DNA of 64,000 bases from JACOTK01 sp963743945 (GCA_963743945.1 CAVURO010000004.1:174394-238393), one strand, 5' to 3'. Shown: positions 34,853-43,637, counted from the first letter of the stretch. Made by a program: numbers and translations. The notes: generated from the letters alone by a model not told the origin.

Positions 34853-35533
34853 TCATGCCCTCTGTTGGCCGACGCTGTTGATGTAGTTCTCGATCAACTG
34901 CAGATTGGCCTCACGGTCGAGGGATGCCTCGACGACCTTCTCCGCCAGCTCGATGGCGAGGCTCGCCACCTGGCCCTGCATCTCGGCCATGACCCGCTCA
35001 CGTTCACCGGCCACCGCCTCGGCGTTGCGGCGACGAAGCTCCTCGGCCTCGGCCTCGGCACGGGCGATGAGGTCACGGCGCACACCGTCGGCGGCCTGGC
35101 GGGCCTCCTCGATGATGCGCGACGCCTCGTTCTTGGCGTCGGCCAAGCGGCTCTCGTACTCGTTGCGCACGGTCTCGGCGTCCACCTTGGCCCGGTCGGC
35201 GGCGTCGAGATCGCCCTCGATGCGAGCCGTCCGGTCATCCATGCCCTTCTTGATGGCGGGGTAACCGAACATGGCGATCCCGATGAACACCACGAGGAAG
35301 GCCAACGTTCCCCACACCATCTCGTCGACGGCGGGGAGGATGAGGTTCGGCGCCTCTTCGCAGGTCTTGATCTCGGCATGGGTGTCACCCGCCTCGATCT
35401 CCTCGGCGGCGTGGACCTGCTCGAGCAGGCACTCCTGTTCCTCCTCGGCGCCCGAGGCGTGGGCCACGCCCGGGATGGCGAGGAGGAGGGCGCCGGCAAC
35501 GACGGCGCCGGACAACAGCACTTTCGTACGCAT
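34853..35533 (-). CDS. atpF: F1F0 ATP synthase subunit b with signal peptide-like extension
   Basis: 226 residues, compared with about 160-185 for most b subunits. Residues 1-26 look like a cleavable signal peptide (VVAGALLLAIPGVAHA). A polar segment with two cysteines follows (EQECLLEQ and IKTCEEAP). The membrane helix comes at about residues 70-90 (EMVWGTLAFLVVFIGIAMFG), and then the long charged coiled coil of the peripheral stalk, with AELRRRNAE-type heptads and a VGQQRA end. The extra N-terminus would lie outside the membrane. Position in the operon makes the assignment certain. Confidence 0.95.
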   Translation of the reverse strand: MRTKVLLSGAVVAGALLLAIPGVAHASGAEEEQECLLEQVHAAEEIEAGDTHAEIKTCEEAPNLILPAVDEMVWGTLAFLVVFIGIAMFGYPAIKKGMDDRTARIEGDLDAADRAKVDAETVRNEYESRLADAKNEASRIIEEARQAADGVRRDLIARAEAEAEELRRRNAEAVAGERERVMAEMQGQVASLAIELAEKVVEASLDREANLQLIENYINSVGQQRA

Positions 35534-35541
35534 GGGGCTCC

Positions 35542-35805
35542 TTACAGGCCGAGAAGGATGAACACCACGAAGCCGATGAGGGCAAGGGCTTCGGTGAAGG
35601 CAATACCGAGGAACATGGTGGTGCGGACCATGCCGGCAGCCTCGGGCTGGCGAGCCATGGCCTGGACGGATTGACCGACCAGGTAACCGATACCGATGCC
35701 GGGGCCGATGGCGGCGAGGCCATAGGCGAAACCGGCTCCGATGGCGCCACCGGCGCTGATGAGGTCTTCGCCGGTACCGGTGATTTCTGCAAGCATGGGC
35801 AGCAT
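35542..35805 (-). CDS. atpE: F1F0 ATP synthase subunit c
   Basis: 87 residues forming two helices with the loop RQPEAAG. The glycine-rich first helix is GAIGAGFAYGLAAIGPGIGIGYLVGQ and the ion-carrying Glu is in GIAFTEALALIGFV. The sodium-type Gln and Ser/Thr ligands are absent, so a proton-driven ring is expected. An AGGAG lies 11 bp before the start. Confidence 0.96.
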   Translation of the reverse strand: MLPMLAEITGTGEDLISAGGAIGAGFAYGLAAIGPGIGIGYLVGQSVQAMARQPEAAGMVRTTMFLGIAFTEALALIGFVVFILLGL

Positions 35806-35848
35806 TGTCTCTTGGTCTCCTATGTGCTGAGGGTTACTACGTCGTCAG

Positions 35849-35890
35849 ATGTACGGATCGAGATGTACGGGTTGAGATGTACGGGTTGAG
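35849..35890. repeat. 14-bp tandem repeat between atpB and atpE
   Basis: Three units of ATGTACGGGTTGAG (first copy ATGTACGGATCGAG) in the 105-bp spacer. The unit is not a multiple of three, in line with its non-coding position. Confidence 0.9.
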
Positions 35891-35910
35891 ATCTGGGGGT
35901 TGTCGGGGGT

Positions 35911-36681
35911 CTAGTGCTCGGGGTGCATCGCGCCGCCGATGTAGACCGCGGCGAGAATCGTGAAGATGTAAGCCTGCAGGAAGGCCACCAACACCTCGAA
36001 GCCGGTGAGGAACACCAGCATCAGGAACGGCAGGGGAACGATGACCAGGGTTGGCTTCGCCGCCCAGAGCGCCGCGGCGAGAACGCCGAAGGTGACCAGC
36101 AGGATGTGGCCCGCCAACAGGTTGGCAAAGAGTCGAACGGCCAGGGAGAAGGGCCGGACCAGGAACGTGGAGATGAACTCGATGGGCGTGACCAACAGGT
36201 AGAGAGCCTTGGGCACACCCGGGGGGAACAGCACGGACTTGACATAGCCGAAGGGACCCTGGTGCTTGATGCCCACGGCGATGAACAGCACCCAGATCAT
36301 GACCGCGAAGACGAGCGGCATGGCCATGCGCGCGTTTGCCGGCATCTGGACCACCGGGATGATGCCGGTGATGTTGGTGAAGAAGATGAAGAAGAACAGC
36401 GACGTGAGGAACGGCACCCAACTCAGGCCGTCACGACCCATGGTCTGCATGACGACACCCTCACGGATGAAGTCGACGCTCGACTCGACCACGTTCTGCA
36501 CGCCGGTGGGCACGAGGGCCTGGCGCCTGCCGCCGATGATGAACAGGCTCAGCGTGCACACCGCGGCGAACAGGAAGATGAGCGTGATCTTGTTGACGGC
36601 AAAAGGTGAGTCCTCGAAGAGGAACGCCGGCCATTCAACCAGGTGGCTGATGGGTGGGAACTCGAGCGCGAAAGACGCCAC
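35911..36681 (-). CDS. atpB: F1F0 ATP synthase subunit a
   Basis: 256 residues with five or six helices. The essential Arg is in SLAVRLFANLLAGH, and the last helix has FEVLVAFLQAYIFTILAAVYI, both diagnostic for the proton-channel subunit. The first codon is GTG. It follows the AtpI-like gene by 18 bp. Confidence 0.97.
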   Translation of the reverse strand: MASFALEFPPISHLVEWPAFLFEDSPFAVNKITLIFLFAAVCTLSLFIIGGRRQALVPTGVQNVVESSVDFIREGVVMQTMGRDGLSWVPFLTSLFFFIFFTNITGIIPVVQMPANARMAMPLVFAVMIWVLFIAVGIKHQGPFGYVKSVLFPPGVPKALYLLVTPIEFISTFLVRPFSLAVRLFANLLAGHILLVTFGVLAAALWAAKPTLVIVPLPFLMLVFLTGFEVLVAFLQAYIFTILAAVYIGGAMHPEH

Positions 36682-36699
36682 GGGTGATGAAACTCCTTC

Positions 36700-37152
36700 T
36701 TACGAGCCCGATGGGGCGGAGATCGGGGCGGGCTTGAGACCTGGAAAGGCCGCCGACGCCGAGACGTAGCGGGTCTCCCAGAAAAGCAGACCGACGTGGG
36801 TGACGATGAGACTCAGACCGAGCGGCCACAGTTTGACCCATCCGGCGTCTTTCACCAAGACGACGGCCGCGAAGATGAGTCCGAGGCGCAGCACGTAGCC
36901 GACGAGCGCCGTGCCCATCATGAGCGCCAGCGAGATCCGCGCCGACCACGTGAGCAATGCGGCGGAAAGCAGGAAGTTCACCAGCACCAGGAACACCGCA
37001 TAGCCCGCCGAGAGGGCTCCGCCGACTCCCCAGCCGATGGCGCCGATCAAGACCAGAACCGGCGCAACGGGCAACCCCCGGCGGACCAGATCGTGGGCGA
37101 TCTCCCGCTCCGTCGAAGGGCCATCGAGGCGGGTGACGAACGACTCGCTCAC
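36700..37152 (-). CDS. atpI: AtpI-like membrane protein upstream of atpB
   Basis: 150 residues with four predicted helices (VLVLIGAIGWGVGGALSAGY, FLVLVNFLLSAALLTWS, MMGTALVGYVLRLGLIFAAVVL, LWPLGLSLIVTHVGLLFWE). Position and helix pattern match the ATP synthase assembly protein AtpI. The GTG at 37152 overlaps the stop of the preceding AtpZ-like gene by four bases (GTGA). Sequence similarity to AtpI is weak, as usual for this family. Confidence 0.8.
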   Translation of the reverse strand: MSESFVTRLDGPSTEREIAHDLVRRGLPVAPVLVLIGAIGWGVGGALSAGYAVFLVLVNFLLSAALLTWSARISLALMMGTALVGYVLRLGLIFAAVVLVKDAGWVKLWPLGLSLIVTHVGLLFWETRYVSASAAFPGLKPAPISAPSGS

Positions 37153-37589
37153 GCGACGCCCCTCGACGTGTCGACCAGGGCGCCCGGCGCGACTTCGGCT
37201 CGTGCAACCTCGGCTCGTGCAACCTCGGCTCGTGCAACCTCGGCTCGTGCAACCTCGTCGGGCGCAACCTCGACCTGCGCAACCTCGTCCGGCGAGACGA
37301 CTCCACGGGACACGCCCGATCCGGGGGATGTGCGGGCGGCCCGGGTGGCCCAGGGGCCGCTCCGGTCGTGCTCGCGCATCTCCATCTCGTAGCGGAACCA
37401 GGTCATGTAGCTGACACCGATCAGGGCGAGCACGCCCAACACGACGGCGAAGACCGGGGACGTGTCGAGCCAACGGTCGAGCATGATCCCCGCGCCTGCG
37501 AAGAGCAGTGGGGTGAGCACCAGCTCCATGGCGCGCGACATGCCTGTGTCCAGGCCGTTGTTCAGGTCGCGTCGCTCGCGGAGATCCAC
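37149..37589 (-). CDS. AtpZ-like protein with repeat-derived tail
   Basis: 146 residues. The first 75 hold two helices and the AtpZ/AtpI-family signature LLFAGAGIMLDRWLDTSPVFAVV; these proteins form a complex with AtpI that carries calcium or magnesium or assists c-ring assembly. The last 50 residues come from a 15-bp DNA repeat (EVARA repeated) and are unlikely to be structured. First gene of the atp operon. The 105-bp gap upstream of it probably contains the promoter. Confidence 0.75.
   Translation of the reverse strand: MDLRERRDLNNGLDTGMSRAMELVLTPLLFAGAGIMLDRWLDTSPVFAVVLGVLALIGVSYMTWFRYEMEMREHDRSGPWATRAARTSPGSGVSRGVVSPDEVAQVEVAPDEVARAEVARAEVARAEVARAEVAPGALVDTSRGVA
37196..37285. repeat. 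15-bp in-frame tandem repeat at the 3' end of the AtpZ-like gene
   Basis: Six units of CGGCTCGTGCAACCT (last two diverged) encode Glu-Val-Ala-Arg-Ala blocks on the minus strand. The first four copies are identical, so the expansion is recent. Confidence 0.92.
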
Positions 37590-37694
37590 GTCAATTCTTC
37601 CCTTGGCAGTGGTGTGAGGCGCTACGCGTCGAACGCCCGAACGCGTGCTTGTGAAACTTTGCGCAATGTAAAGGAGGTTCGGGCGCGGAGCAAA

Positions 37695-38864
37695 TCATCC
37701 GTCGCCCTCGTCGCCGTGGCCGACGTGGGTCTTCGTCGGCTCCTGGAGGTCGAGCTCGAGCTGTCCCTGCACCTCTGCTCGGGCGCGGCGAACCTGTGGA
37801 TGCAACACCGTGTAGAGCGTGACGGCAAGCGCTGCCACGGCGGCCGGCACCATGGCGCTTCCCTGCTCGGTGTAGGCGGGGTACAACACGATGCCTGCCA
37901 GAATGGCCGTCCACGCCCAGAGGATGAGCACCGCTCGACGTTGCCCGTGACCGAGGGCGATCAGGCGATGGTGCAGATGCTCCTTGTCGGCGGTGGCAAG
38001 CCCGCTGCGCCTGCTCGCCCGACGCACGACGGCGAAGACCGTGTCGAGCACCGGCACCCCGAGGATGACGAAGGGGATGAACAGCGGCGCATAGAAGAAG
38101 AAGGTCTGTCCGCTGTAGGTGTCGACGGTCTGGCCGGCCACCAGCAGGGTCGAGCACGCCATGAGCAGCCCGAGCAACAGCGCTCCCCCGTCACCCATGA
38201 AGATCCGCGCCGGGTGCCTGTTCAGGGGCAGGAAGCCGATGCACAGCCCGAGGGTGATCACCGCGATCAGCGGGCTGACGGAGTCGCCGAGCAGGCCGAC
38301 GTCGAAGAGCCGGTCGCTGTAGAGCGCGAAGGCTCCGGCCGCGATGGCCACGATGCCGGCGGCAAGGCCGTCGAGGCCGTCGATGAGGTTGATGGCATTG
38401 GCCATGACCACGACCCACATCACCGTGACGAGCGGGGCCAGGTCGGCCGAGAGCGAGAACACGTCGAGGAACGGCAGACGGAAGTACAACATCGTGACCC
38501 CGAACATCGACAGCACGCTTCCGGCGAGCACCTGTCCGGCGACCTTTGCAGGAGCCGACACCTCCCGCAGGTCGTCGACGACGCCCACGAAGACCATCAC
38601 GGTCGCGCCCAGCACCACGCCCCATGCCTCGGAGGTGTTGGTGAGCACCGAGTCGAACTGGGGGATGAGCGTGGCGGCGCACAGGGCGGCGAGGAAGCCC
38701 CCGTACATGGCGAGGCCGCCGAGGGTGGGCGTCGGCCGCTCGTGCACCCGGCGCTCGTCGGGCGCGACCACCGCGCCGATGCGGATGGCGAGGCGGCGCA
38801 CGAGGGGCGTCAGAGCGAGCGTCGTGAACGTCGCGACGGCCAGCACGATCAGATAGCCCGACAA
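37695..38864 (-). CDS. wecA: WecA-like polyprenyl-phosphate HexNAc-1-phosphate transferase
   Basis: About 389 residues with some ten helices. Family motifs: GVVDDLREV, NAINLIDGLDGLAAG, FMGDGGALLLG and the C-terminal EHLHHR. It transfers a sugar-1-phosphate to decaprenyl/undecaprenyl phosphate to begin cell-wall polymer synthesis; actinobacterial homologues are usually GlcNAc-1-P transferases of arabinogalactan or teichoic-type linkers. A TTG at 38864 with an exact AGGAG six bases upstream is the start. In other actinobacteria I recall this gene between glyA and atpI; here the island lies immediately upstream. Confidence 0.93.
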   Translation of the reverse strand: MSGYLIVLAVATFTTLALTPLVRRLAIRIGAVVAPDERRVHERPTPTLGGLAMYGGFLAALCAATLIPQFDSVLTNTSEAWGVVLGATVMVFVGVVDDLREVSAPAKVAGQVLAGSVLSMFGVTMLYFRLPFLDVFSLSADLAPLVTVMWVVVMANAINLIDGLDGLAAGIVAIAAGAFALYSDRLFDVGLLGDSVSPLIAVITLGLCIGFLPLNRHPARIFMGDGGALLLGLLMACSTLLVAGQTVDTYSGQTFFFYAPLFIPFVILGVPVLDTVFAVVRRASRRSGLATADKEHLHHRLIALGHGQRRAVLILWAWTAILAGIVLYPAYTEQGSAMVPAAVAALAVTLYTVLHPQVRRARAEVQGQLELDLQEPTKTHVGHGDEGDG

Positions 38865-39013
38865 CGAATCTCCTGGTCGCCGGTCACCGCAATCATCTCC
38901 GAACCGTAGCGCCCCGGGCACACCCGAGGCGGAGGCCGGCGCCTCCCCGACCGTTCGCCGGGTGTTCGGGAGACCGGTGGCGCCTGGTAGATCGCTCCTT
39001 GCTGTCCTGGGAT

Positions 39014-39790
39014 TCAGAGACGGCTGAACACTTCACCGATGAGCATCTCGGCGGCGCCATCGATGTCGTAGCCATCAGGCCACTGCGCGACGAGCGGCAC
39101 GAGGTCGTCACGGAACGCCGGATCTGCCAGCTTGTCGCGCAGGTTCAGTTCGGCACGCCGACCGGTGTAGCCAATAGGGCGATATGGCACGAAACACGCC
39201 ACGAGCTCCTCGGGGTCCACACCCAGGCGCGTGACGGCAAGCCACAGATCGAACAGGTCTCGGCCCTTGCTGCGTTGGAACAACGCTCGAACCTTGGTGC
39301 TGACCAACTCGGCGAGCGAGAACGTCGTGACGTCGGCCGAGCCGGCGAACCAGCTCGAATCGACAGCGTGGTTCACCTGCACGAGCGGACGCACTGGTGA
39401 TCGCTCGAAAGTGTTCATCTCGACCTTGATGCGCATCACACCGGTGCCGCTCTCGAACGGCACGCGGAAATACACCTTCGGCTGGCGGCTGATCTGCGTG
39501 TTCACCTTCATGTCGAGCCGCTCGCCGATTGCCGTCAGGGCCCGGGTGAGGTCAGCGATCCCTCCGGTGGTGCGCCGCACGTAGTCGAGGTCCTCGCTGT
39601 AGCGATGGGTCGTGCCCGTGAAGAGCTTGTGGAGGCAAGTTCCGCCGCGGAAGGCGAGCTCGTCGCGCAGGTACTCGTCGCCGGCGATCTCGACGATGAG
39701 CCGCGACAGGAGCAGGTCCTGCTCAACCTGTTCCTGCGTCGGCCACGGGACCCGCCGACCCCACTCCACGATCGCCGGCTGGGGGATCAC
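39014..39790 (-). CDS. AbiEii-type nucleotidyltransferase toxin
   Basis: 258 residues from a GTG that overlaps the antitoxin stop (GTGA). The nucleotidyltransferase signature is FRGGTCLHKLFTG...RYSEDLDYV, followed by ELVSTKVRALFQRSKGRDLFDLWL, the DUF1814/AbiEii core. Family members act in phage abortive infection as type IV toxins and transfer nucleotides, in characterised cases to tRNA. With the upstream wHTH gene this is a complete AbiE module. It is the first gene of the island beside wecA. Confidence 0.9.
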   Translation of the reverse strand: MIPQPAIVEWGRRVPWPTQEQVEQDLLLSRLIVEIAGDEYLRDELAFRGGTCLHKLFTGTTHRYSEDLDYVRRTTGGIADLTRALTAIGERLDMKVNTQISRQPKVYFRVPFESGTGVMRIKVEMNTFERSPVRPLVQVNHAVDSSWFAGSADVTTFSLAELVSTKVRALFQRSKGRDLFDLWLAVTRLGVDPEELVACFVPYRPIGYTGRRAELNLRDKLADPAFRDDLVPLVAQWPDGYDIDGAAEMLIGEVFSRL

Positions 39791-40599
39791 AGATCCGGCT
39801 CGACGCTCGTGTTCACGATGACGTTCCACCCCTCGTCGACCGGTCCCTTGCGCGCTCCGTGGGACGCGAGGGCCGTCGGCGTCGCCCGCCGGGCCGCCGC
39901 ACGGTGCAGCGCGTCGAGTTGGATGTCGGCGCCGAGCTGCTCCGCAACGAACTCGAGCAGCCAGCCTGTTCGTTGGACAACCGCCCCGGGATAGGTCGGA
40001 GCGACCGCCGCGAGTTGCTCGCCATCGAGCACCTGGTCGCCCAGCATCTCACCCAGGATCGTCGCGACGTTGTGGAGACCCCCGCTCCTGCGCGGCATCT
40101 CGACAAGGTCAAGGGCCGTGACCTCGGGCGTCGATACACACATCGTCCCTGTCGGCGTGTTCCTCATAACCACCGGGCGTTCCGGAACGCGCGCCGACGT
40201 GATGAACGACATCCGGACACGTCCGAAGGTCCGGTCTCGAAGACGTGCCGGCGTCATCACCTGGAATACCTGTGGCCGCTGATGGGCGAACCCGTGGACC
40301 TCGGCCGCCGAGAGCAACGCCACGTAGTACGCGTGGCCGAGATGGCGCATCAGGGGGTCGACGATGTGGGCCGCGGGCACCGCTCGCCACGACCGGTACT
40401 CCGGTGGGATCGGGACGTAGACGCCCTTGGTCGGGCTGAACAGCAGGCCCTTCCCCCGCGACCGCGTGAGCGTCGGCGAGACGTGCCGCTTCGGGATGCC
40501 CAGGAGCACCGCGGCCTCCTCGGTCGTCACCCAATGACGGCCGCGCGCCAGCAGCCAGTCCGCCAGTTCACGAGGGCCATCGGGCGCTTCGTCAGTCAC
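39787..40599 (-). CDS. AbiEi-type antitoxin, winged-helix
   Basis: 270 residues. N-terminal winged helix (RELADWLLARGRHWVTTEEAAVLLGIPKRHVSPTL), then the AbiEi antitoxin core (YYVALLSAAEVHGFAHQRPQVFQVMT and TPEVTALDLVEMPRRSGG). In known systems it represses its own operon by binding inverted repeats upstream. It starts with GTG 40599. The upstream AT-richer stretch (40600-40635) probably holds the promoter. Confidence 0.9.
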   Translation of the reverse strand: MTDEAPDGPRELADWLLARGRHWVTTEEAAVLLGIPKRHVSPTLTRSRGKGLLFSPTKGVYVPIPPEYRSWRAVPAAHIVDPLMRHLGHAYYVALLSAAEVHGFAHQRPQVFQVMTPARLRDRTFGRVRMSFITSARVPERPVVMRNTPTGTMCVSTPEVTALDLVEMPRRSGGLHNVATILGEMLGDQVLDGEQLAAVAPTYPGAVVQRTGWLLEFVAEQLGADIQLDALHRAAARRATPTALASHGARKGPVDEGWNVIVNTSVEPDL

Positions 40600-40635
40600 G
40601 CACCAATACTAACCAGGAGATTTGCTATTGATGCG

Positions 40636-40860
40636 TTATCGACAGAGTATGGAGGTCCGCGACAGCGCACCAGACATCAGGCGATCGTACTCGTCGATCT
40701 CGGCGCGCAGGTCGTGGGCTTGCGCGGCAACGGCGTCGATCTCGAGCTTCTGGAGCCTGGTCGGCTTCTTGCCAACCTTGGCTCGCAGGTTCGCGAGCGC
40801 CTCCTCGAACTGGGCAAGGTGCGACTTGGTCGAGCGGTACTGAACGTCGTTGGTGATCAT
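40636..40860 (-). CDS. Truncated HigA-like antitoxin, N-terminal helix region only
   Basis: 74 residues. MITNDVQYRSTKSHLAQFEEAL and AAQAHDLRAEIDEYDRLMSG match the N-terminal dimerisation part of the large HigA/XRE antitoxins. The protein stops before the helix-turn-helix that normally follows. The start overlaps (ATGA) the end of a short upstream reading frame ending HSSIRRPAEAKGIVVLKLGGAT (about 40857-40996), which may be the C-terminal remnant of its toxin. A decayed toxin-antitoxin pair is the best reading. Confidence 0.6.
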   Translation of the reverse strand: MITNDVQYRSTKSHLAQFEEALANLRAKVGKKPTRLQKLEIDAVAAQAHDLRAEIDEYDRLMSGALSRTSILCR

Positions 40861-40996
40861 GTCGCTCCTCCGAGCTTCAGGACGACGATCCCCTTCGCTT
40901 CAGCCGGTCTCCGAATCGAGCTGTGGCAGCACCCCACAACTTTATCGTTGTGGTGGGTCACTTGCTGCCTGTTGATCGCTGGTGCAATCAAGGAGG

Positions 40997-41741
40997 CTAG
41001 TAGGCGCCCTTGCGGGTCAGCACTGCCGGAACGGTCCGCAGCAGGATCTTGACGTCGAGCAGCGGTGACCACTCCTCCACATAGCGAAGGTCGAGCTTGA
41101 CCGACTCGTCCCAGGAGAGGTTGGAACGCCCGCTCACCTGCCAGAGACCGGTCAGGCCGGGCTTGACCTGGAGACGCCGACAGGTGGTGGCGCCGTACTG
41201 GGCAACCTCGGTCGGCAACGCGGGGCGTGGTCCGACCAACGACATGTCGCCCCGGACCACGTTGATGAGCTGAGGCAGTTCATCGATGGAATGGCGCCGC
41301 AGCCGGGTGCCGAAACGCGTGCAGCGCGGGTCGTTCTTGATTTTGAACAGCACACCGTCGTGCTCGTTCAGATCGATGATCTGGTCAATAAGACCGTCCG
41401 CTCCATCGACCATGGTTCGGAACTTGTAGACGTCAAAGATTCTGCCGTTGAGACCGACCCGCTGCTGGCGGAACAGGGCAGGGCCCAGGGCTGGTGAGTC
41501 GCACGATCGCGGCGATCACAAGAAAAGGGACAGCAAGGAGCAGCAAAGCCACCGCGGCGAGCGAGCGCTCCAACAACGACTTGGCTTTTGGCATCCAACC
41601 CATCAGACGGACGTTGACGACAGGTTGCGACGCCAAGGTGTCGCGCAGGTCGATGACCCCCGCTGCCTCATCGGCGGAAACCAGCCGCAGAACGGGGGCC
41701 TCAGCGGCGATTTGTTCGAGCTCCAGATTTGTCACCGGCAC
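40997..41741 (-). pseudogene. Exopolysaccharide sugar-phosphate transferase, one frameshift
   Basis: The 5' part (41741 to about 41480) has a short cytoplasmic lead and a membrane helix (LLERSLAAVALLLLAVPFLVIAA) ending RLTSPGP. The 3' part continues in another frame with ALFRQQRVGLNGRIFDVYKF, FGTRLRRHSIDELPQLINV, SLVGPRPALPTEV and KPGLTGLWQVSGRS, all bacterial sugar transferase (WbaP/PglC fold) motifs. One extra base at about 41480 (GGGCAGGGC on the plus strand) separates them. The reconstructed 248-residue enzyme would load a sugar phosphate onto the lipid carrier. It is isolated from the polysaccharide genes at 55-64 kb. Confidence 0.88.
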
Positions 41742-41875
41742 CCCTCTCGCTCACGGCCGAGCGGCGAAACGCTCCGAATCACACCAGCAATCGTCGCTGA
41801 GCTTAGAACCCGTTTCGCCGGGATGGAAGATGCATTTGGTGAACATCTCGTTTCACCCAGGTCACCGGCTGCTTT

Positions 41876-42667
41876 TCACGGAGCGAACTGGCGGGTCAGC
41901 CAGTCGGTCAGCGCCGCCGATGTCTCGGCCAACCGGGCATCCTTGCGCAGGGCCACGGGCAACTCGATGTGGATGGCCCGATCGAAGAACTTGAGCGCCA
42001 GCATGCCGATCGCCTTGTTCTCCTTGGCGTTCCACTCGATGGTGTCGACTGGCTCGATCACCAGGCTCACACCCAGACGATCGCCCCATGCCTTCTTCGC
42101 CGCGCTTGCCTCCGCGGCGCTCACACCAACGGTTGCCACCTGGATCGAGGCGGCATTGCTGTAGCCGTGGATCTCGACGTAGTTCCGCACATGGGAGGCC
42201 ATGGCAAGGGCGCAGGTGCGGAAGCGGTCGTAGATGTTGCGCGCACGGGTGGTCCTGCGTTCGACCGAGCCGCCGACGAGCTCGGTCGGACGATTGACGT
42301 TGGCCCGGGTCGAGCTCGTCTCGTAACCCTTGGCCACCACCCGATTGGCTCCGAGTGCCGGGCCCATCCGGTCGACGATGCGCTCGGTGCCCGGATCGTA
42401 GATGCGCCACGCGAGGTTCTCACCCGTGGTCGAGCCGGTCGGCACGTGGCCGTGGGGGGCGACGATGGTCCATGACGCGGAACCCACGGCCGTGGAGGTC
42501 ATGACACCGGTGCCGAAGCCGAGCTTGCCCTTGTCACAGACCGTGACGGTCTCCGCGGCGCCCACCGGCGCCATGGTCAAGGTCCCGGCCCCAACCAGGC
42601 CGGCGGACAAGGCCCAAGCAGCGCACCCTGCCAAAACGGGACGACGAACCAACGAACGACGAGACAT
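41876..42667 (-). CDS. Secreted protein of unknown function
   Basis: About 263 residues. Tat/Sec-type signal (MSRRSLVRRPVLAGCAAWAL...VGAA, cleavage near residue 38). The mature part has LGFGTGVMTSTAVGSASWTIVAPHGHVP, a cysteine near each end of a helical region (VCDKGK, RTCALAMA) and a C-terminal helix. No family recognised. It lies between the broken sugar transferase and the nucleotidyltransferase pair, all on the minus strand. Confidence 0.6.
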   Translation of the reverse strand: MSRRSLVRRPVLAGCAAWALSAGLVGAGTLTMAPVGAAETVTVCDKGKLGFGTGVMTSTAVGSASWTIVAPHGHVPTGSTTGENLAWRIYDPGTERIVDRMGPALGANRVVAKGYETSSTRANVNRPTELVGGSVERRTTRARNIYDRFRTCALAMASHVRNYVEIHGYSNAASIQVATVGVSAAEASAAKKAWGDRLGVSLVIEPVDTIEWNAKENKAIGMLALKFFDRAIHIELPVALRKDARLAETSAALTDWLTRQFAP

Positions 42668-42802
42668 GCACCCAGTCCTTCCTCGCAAGACGAGAATCGA
42701 GGGGAACCCTACCGCAGCTCGGTCACGTGCACCACTTGACGTGGGCCTGCTCTCACCCAGAGGGCCCAGATCACCGCCGAGGCCGGCAGCGTTGGGGCTC
42801 TT

Positions 42803-43369
42803 CTACCGGTCCTCGAACGGCGCCGAGGCGAGATCAAAGGCGCGATCAAGGTCATCGGCGATACCCAACTCGGAGGCCCACCGATGGAGATGGTCGAGAT
42901 CGAGGTGTCGCTGCACGCTGATCATGGCCACCACATCATCGAGCTGCCGCTGTGAGCCACCTGCCTTCCCCCATTCGAGCTTGGCCAGGATCGTGTCCTC
43001 CACCGTGGCGACAGCCGTGGAGACCCCAAGAATTGTGACGGGTTGGCGACGCTCGAATTCCGCTCGACTGAACGGCCGATCCTTCCGCAACAGCAGATCG
43101 ACCTTCCAGCCGGTCATGGTGTCGATCAGGTTGAACTGGTCTCGCAGGACCCCATCGACGACCGGGTTTCCGAGGTAGTAGCGGGAAGGATCGAAGCAGT
43201 CGACAAACATGGTCACCTGCTCGACCTCGGCAACAATCACCAGGTCGATGTCCCGCGTTGAACGAGGTTCGCCGTGGTGGGTGGAGGCAATCGAGCCGGC
43301 CACCATATGGGCGATGCCGGCCCGATCAAGGTGCGCCACCACGAGAGCCAGGGTCTCAGCAAGCGACAT
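42803..43369 (-). CDS. Nucleotidyltransferase-fold protein (toxin-like)
   Basis: 188 residues. MVAGSIASTHHGEPRSTRDIDLVI is the MNT/DUF6036-type nucleotidyltransferase signature (Gly-Ser, then the Asp-x-Asp pair), followed by KVDLLL (third acidic residue) and TVEDTILAKLEWGK. Such genes are often the toxin or enzyme half of a two-gene module. It overlaps its upstream partner by 14 bp. Active-site residues look intact. Function in defence is inferred. Confidence 0.75.
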   Translation of the reverse strand: MSLAETLALVVAHLDRAGIAHMVAGSIASTHHGEPRSTRDIDLVIVAEVEQVTMFVDCFDPSRYYLGNPVVDGVLRDQFNLIDTMTGWKVDLLLRKDRPFSRAEFERRQPVTILGVSTAVATVEDTILAKLEWGKAGGSQRQLDDVVAMISVQRHLDLDHLHRWASELGIADDLDRAFDLASAPFEDR

Positions 43370-43637
43370 CGGGACCATTGGCCGTGTCGATCCGAACCCC
43401 GTAGAGCGTCTCGATGAGGGCGTTCAGCACGCCGCGATCGGTCAGCGACGGGTTCCGGGAACGCATCGCCGCCACGGTGATGGCTCGCAGCTCCTCGGAC
43501 ATCTCGATCGCGAGCTCGACCCGCCGTCCCGGCGTCATGGCGCGATAGAGGTCGAGATGTCGAGAGCGGGTCAGGGCGTCGGTGTCCACAACCACCTCGG
43601 TGAGCCTATCCACCTCGTTCTCGACTCGTTCTCTCAT
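43356..43637 (-). CDS. Small helical protein, partner of the nucleotidyltransferase
   Basis: 93 residues, mostly helical and charged (TEVVVDTDALTRSRHLDLYRAMTPGRRVELAIEMSEELR). The fragment GRRVELAIEMSEELRAITVAAMRSRNP recurs in small proteins beside nucleotidyltransferases. Its length, its overlap with the downstream enzyme and its location in the island suggest an antitoxin or adaptor. Its own start overlaps the stop of a PIN-like fragment (ATGA). Confidence 0.6.
   Translation of the reverse strand: MRERVENEVDRLTEVVVDTDALTRSRHLDLYRAMTPGRRVELAIEMSEELRAITVAAMRSRNPSLTDRGVLNALIETLYGVRIDTANGPDVAC

Noticed and set aside
37196..37285. CRISPR array
   Set aside because: The regular 15-bp units here and elsewhere are contiguous, with no unique spacers, and lie in or beside ordinary genes; no cas gene is present.
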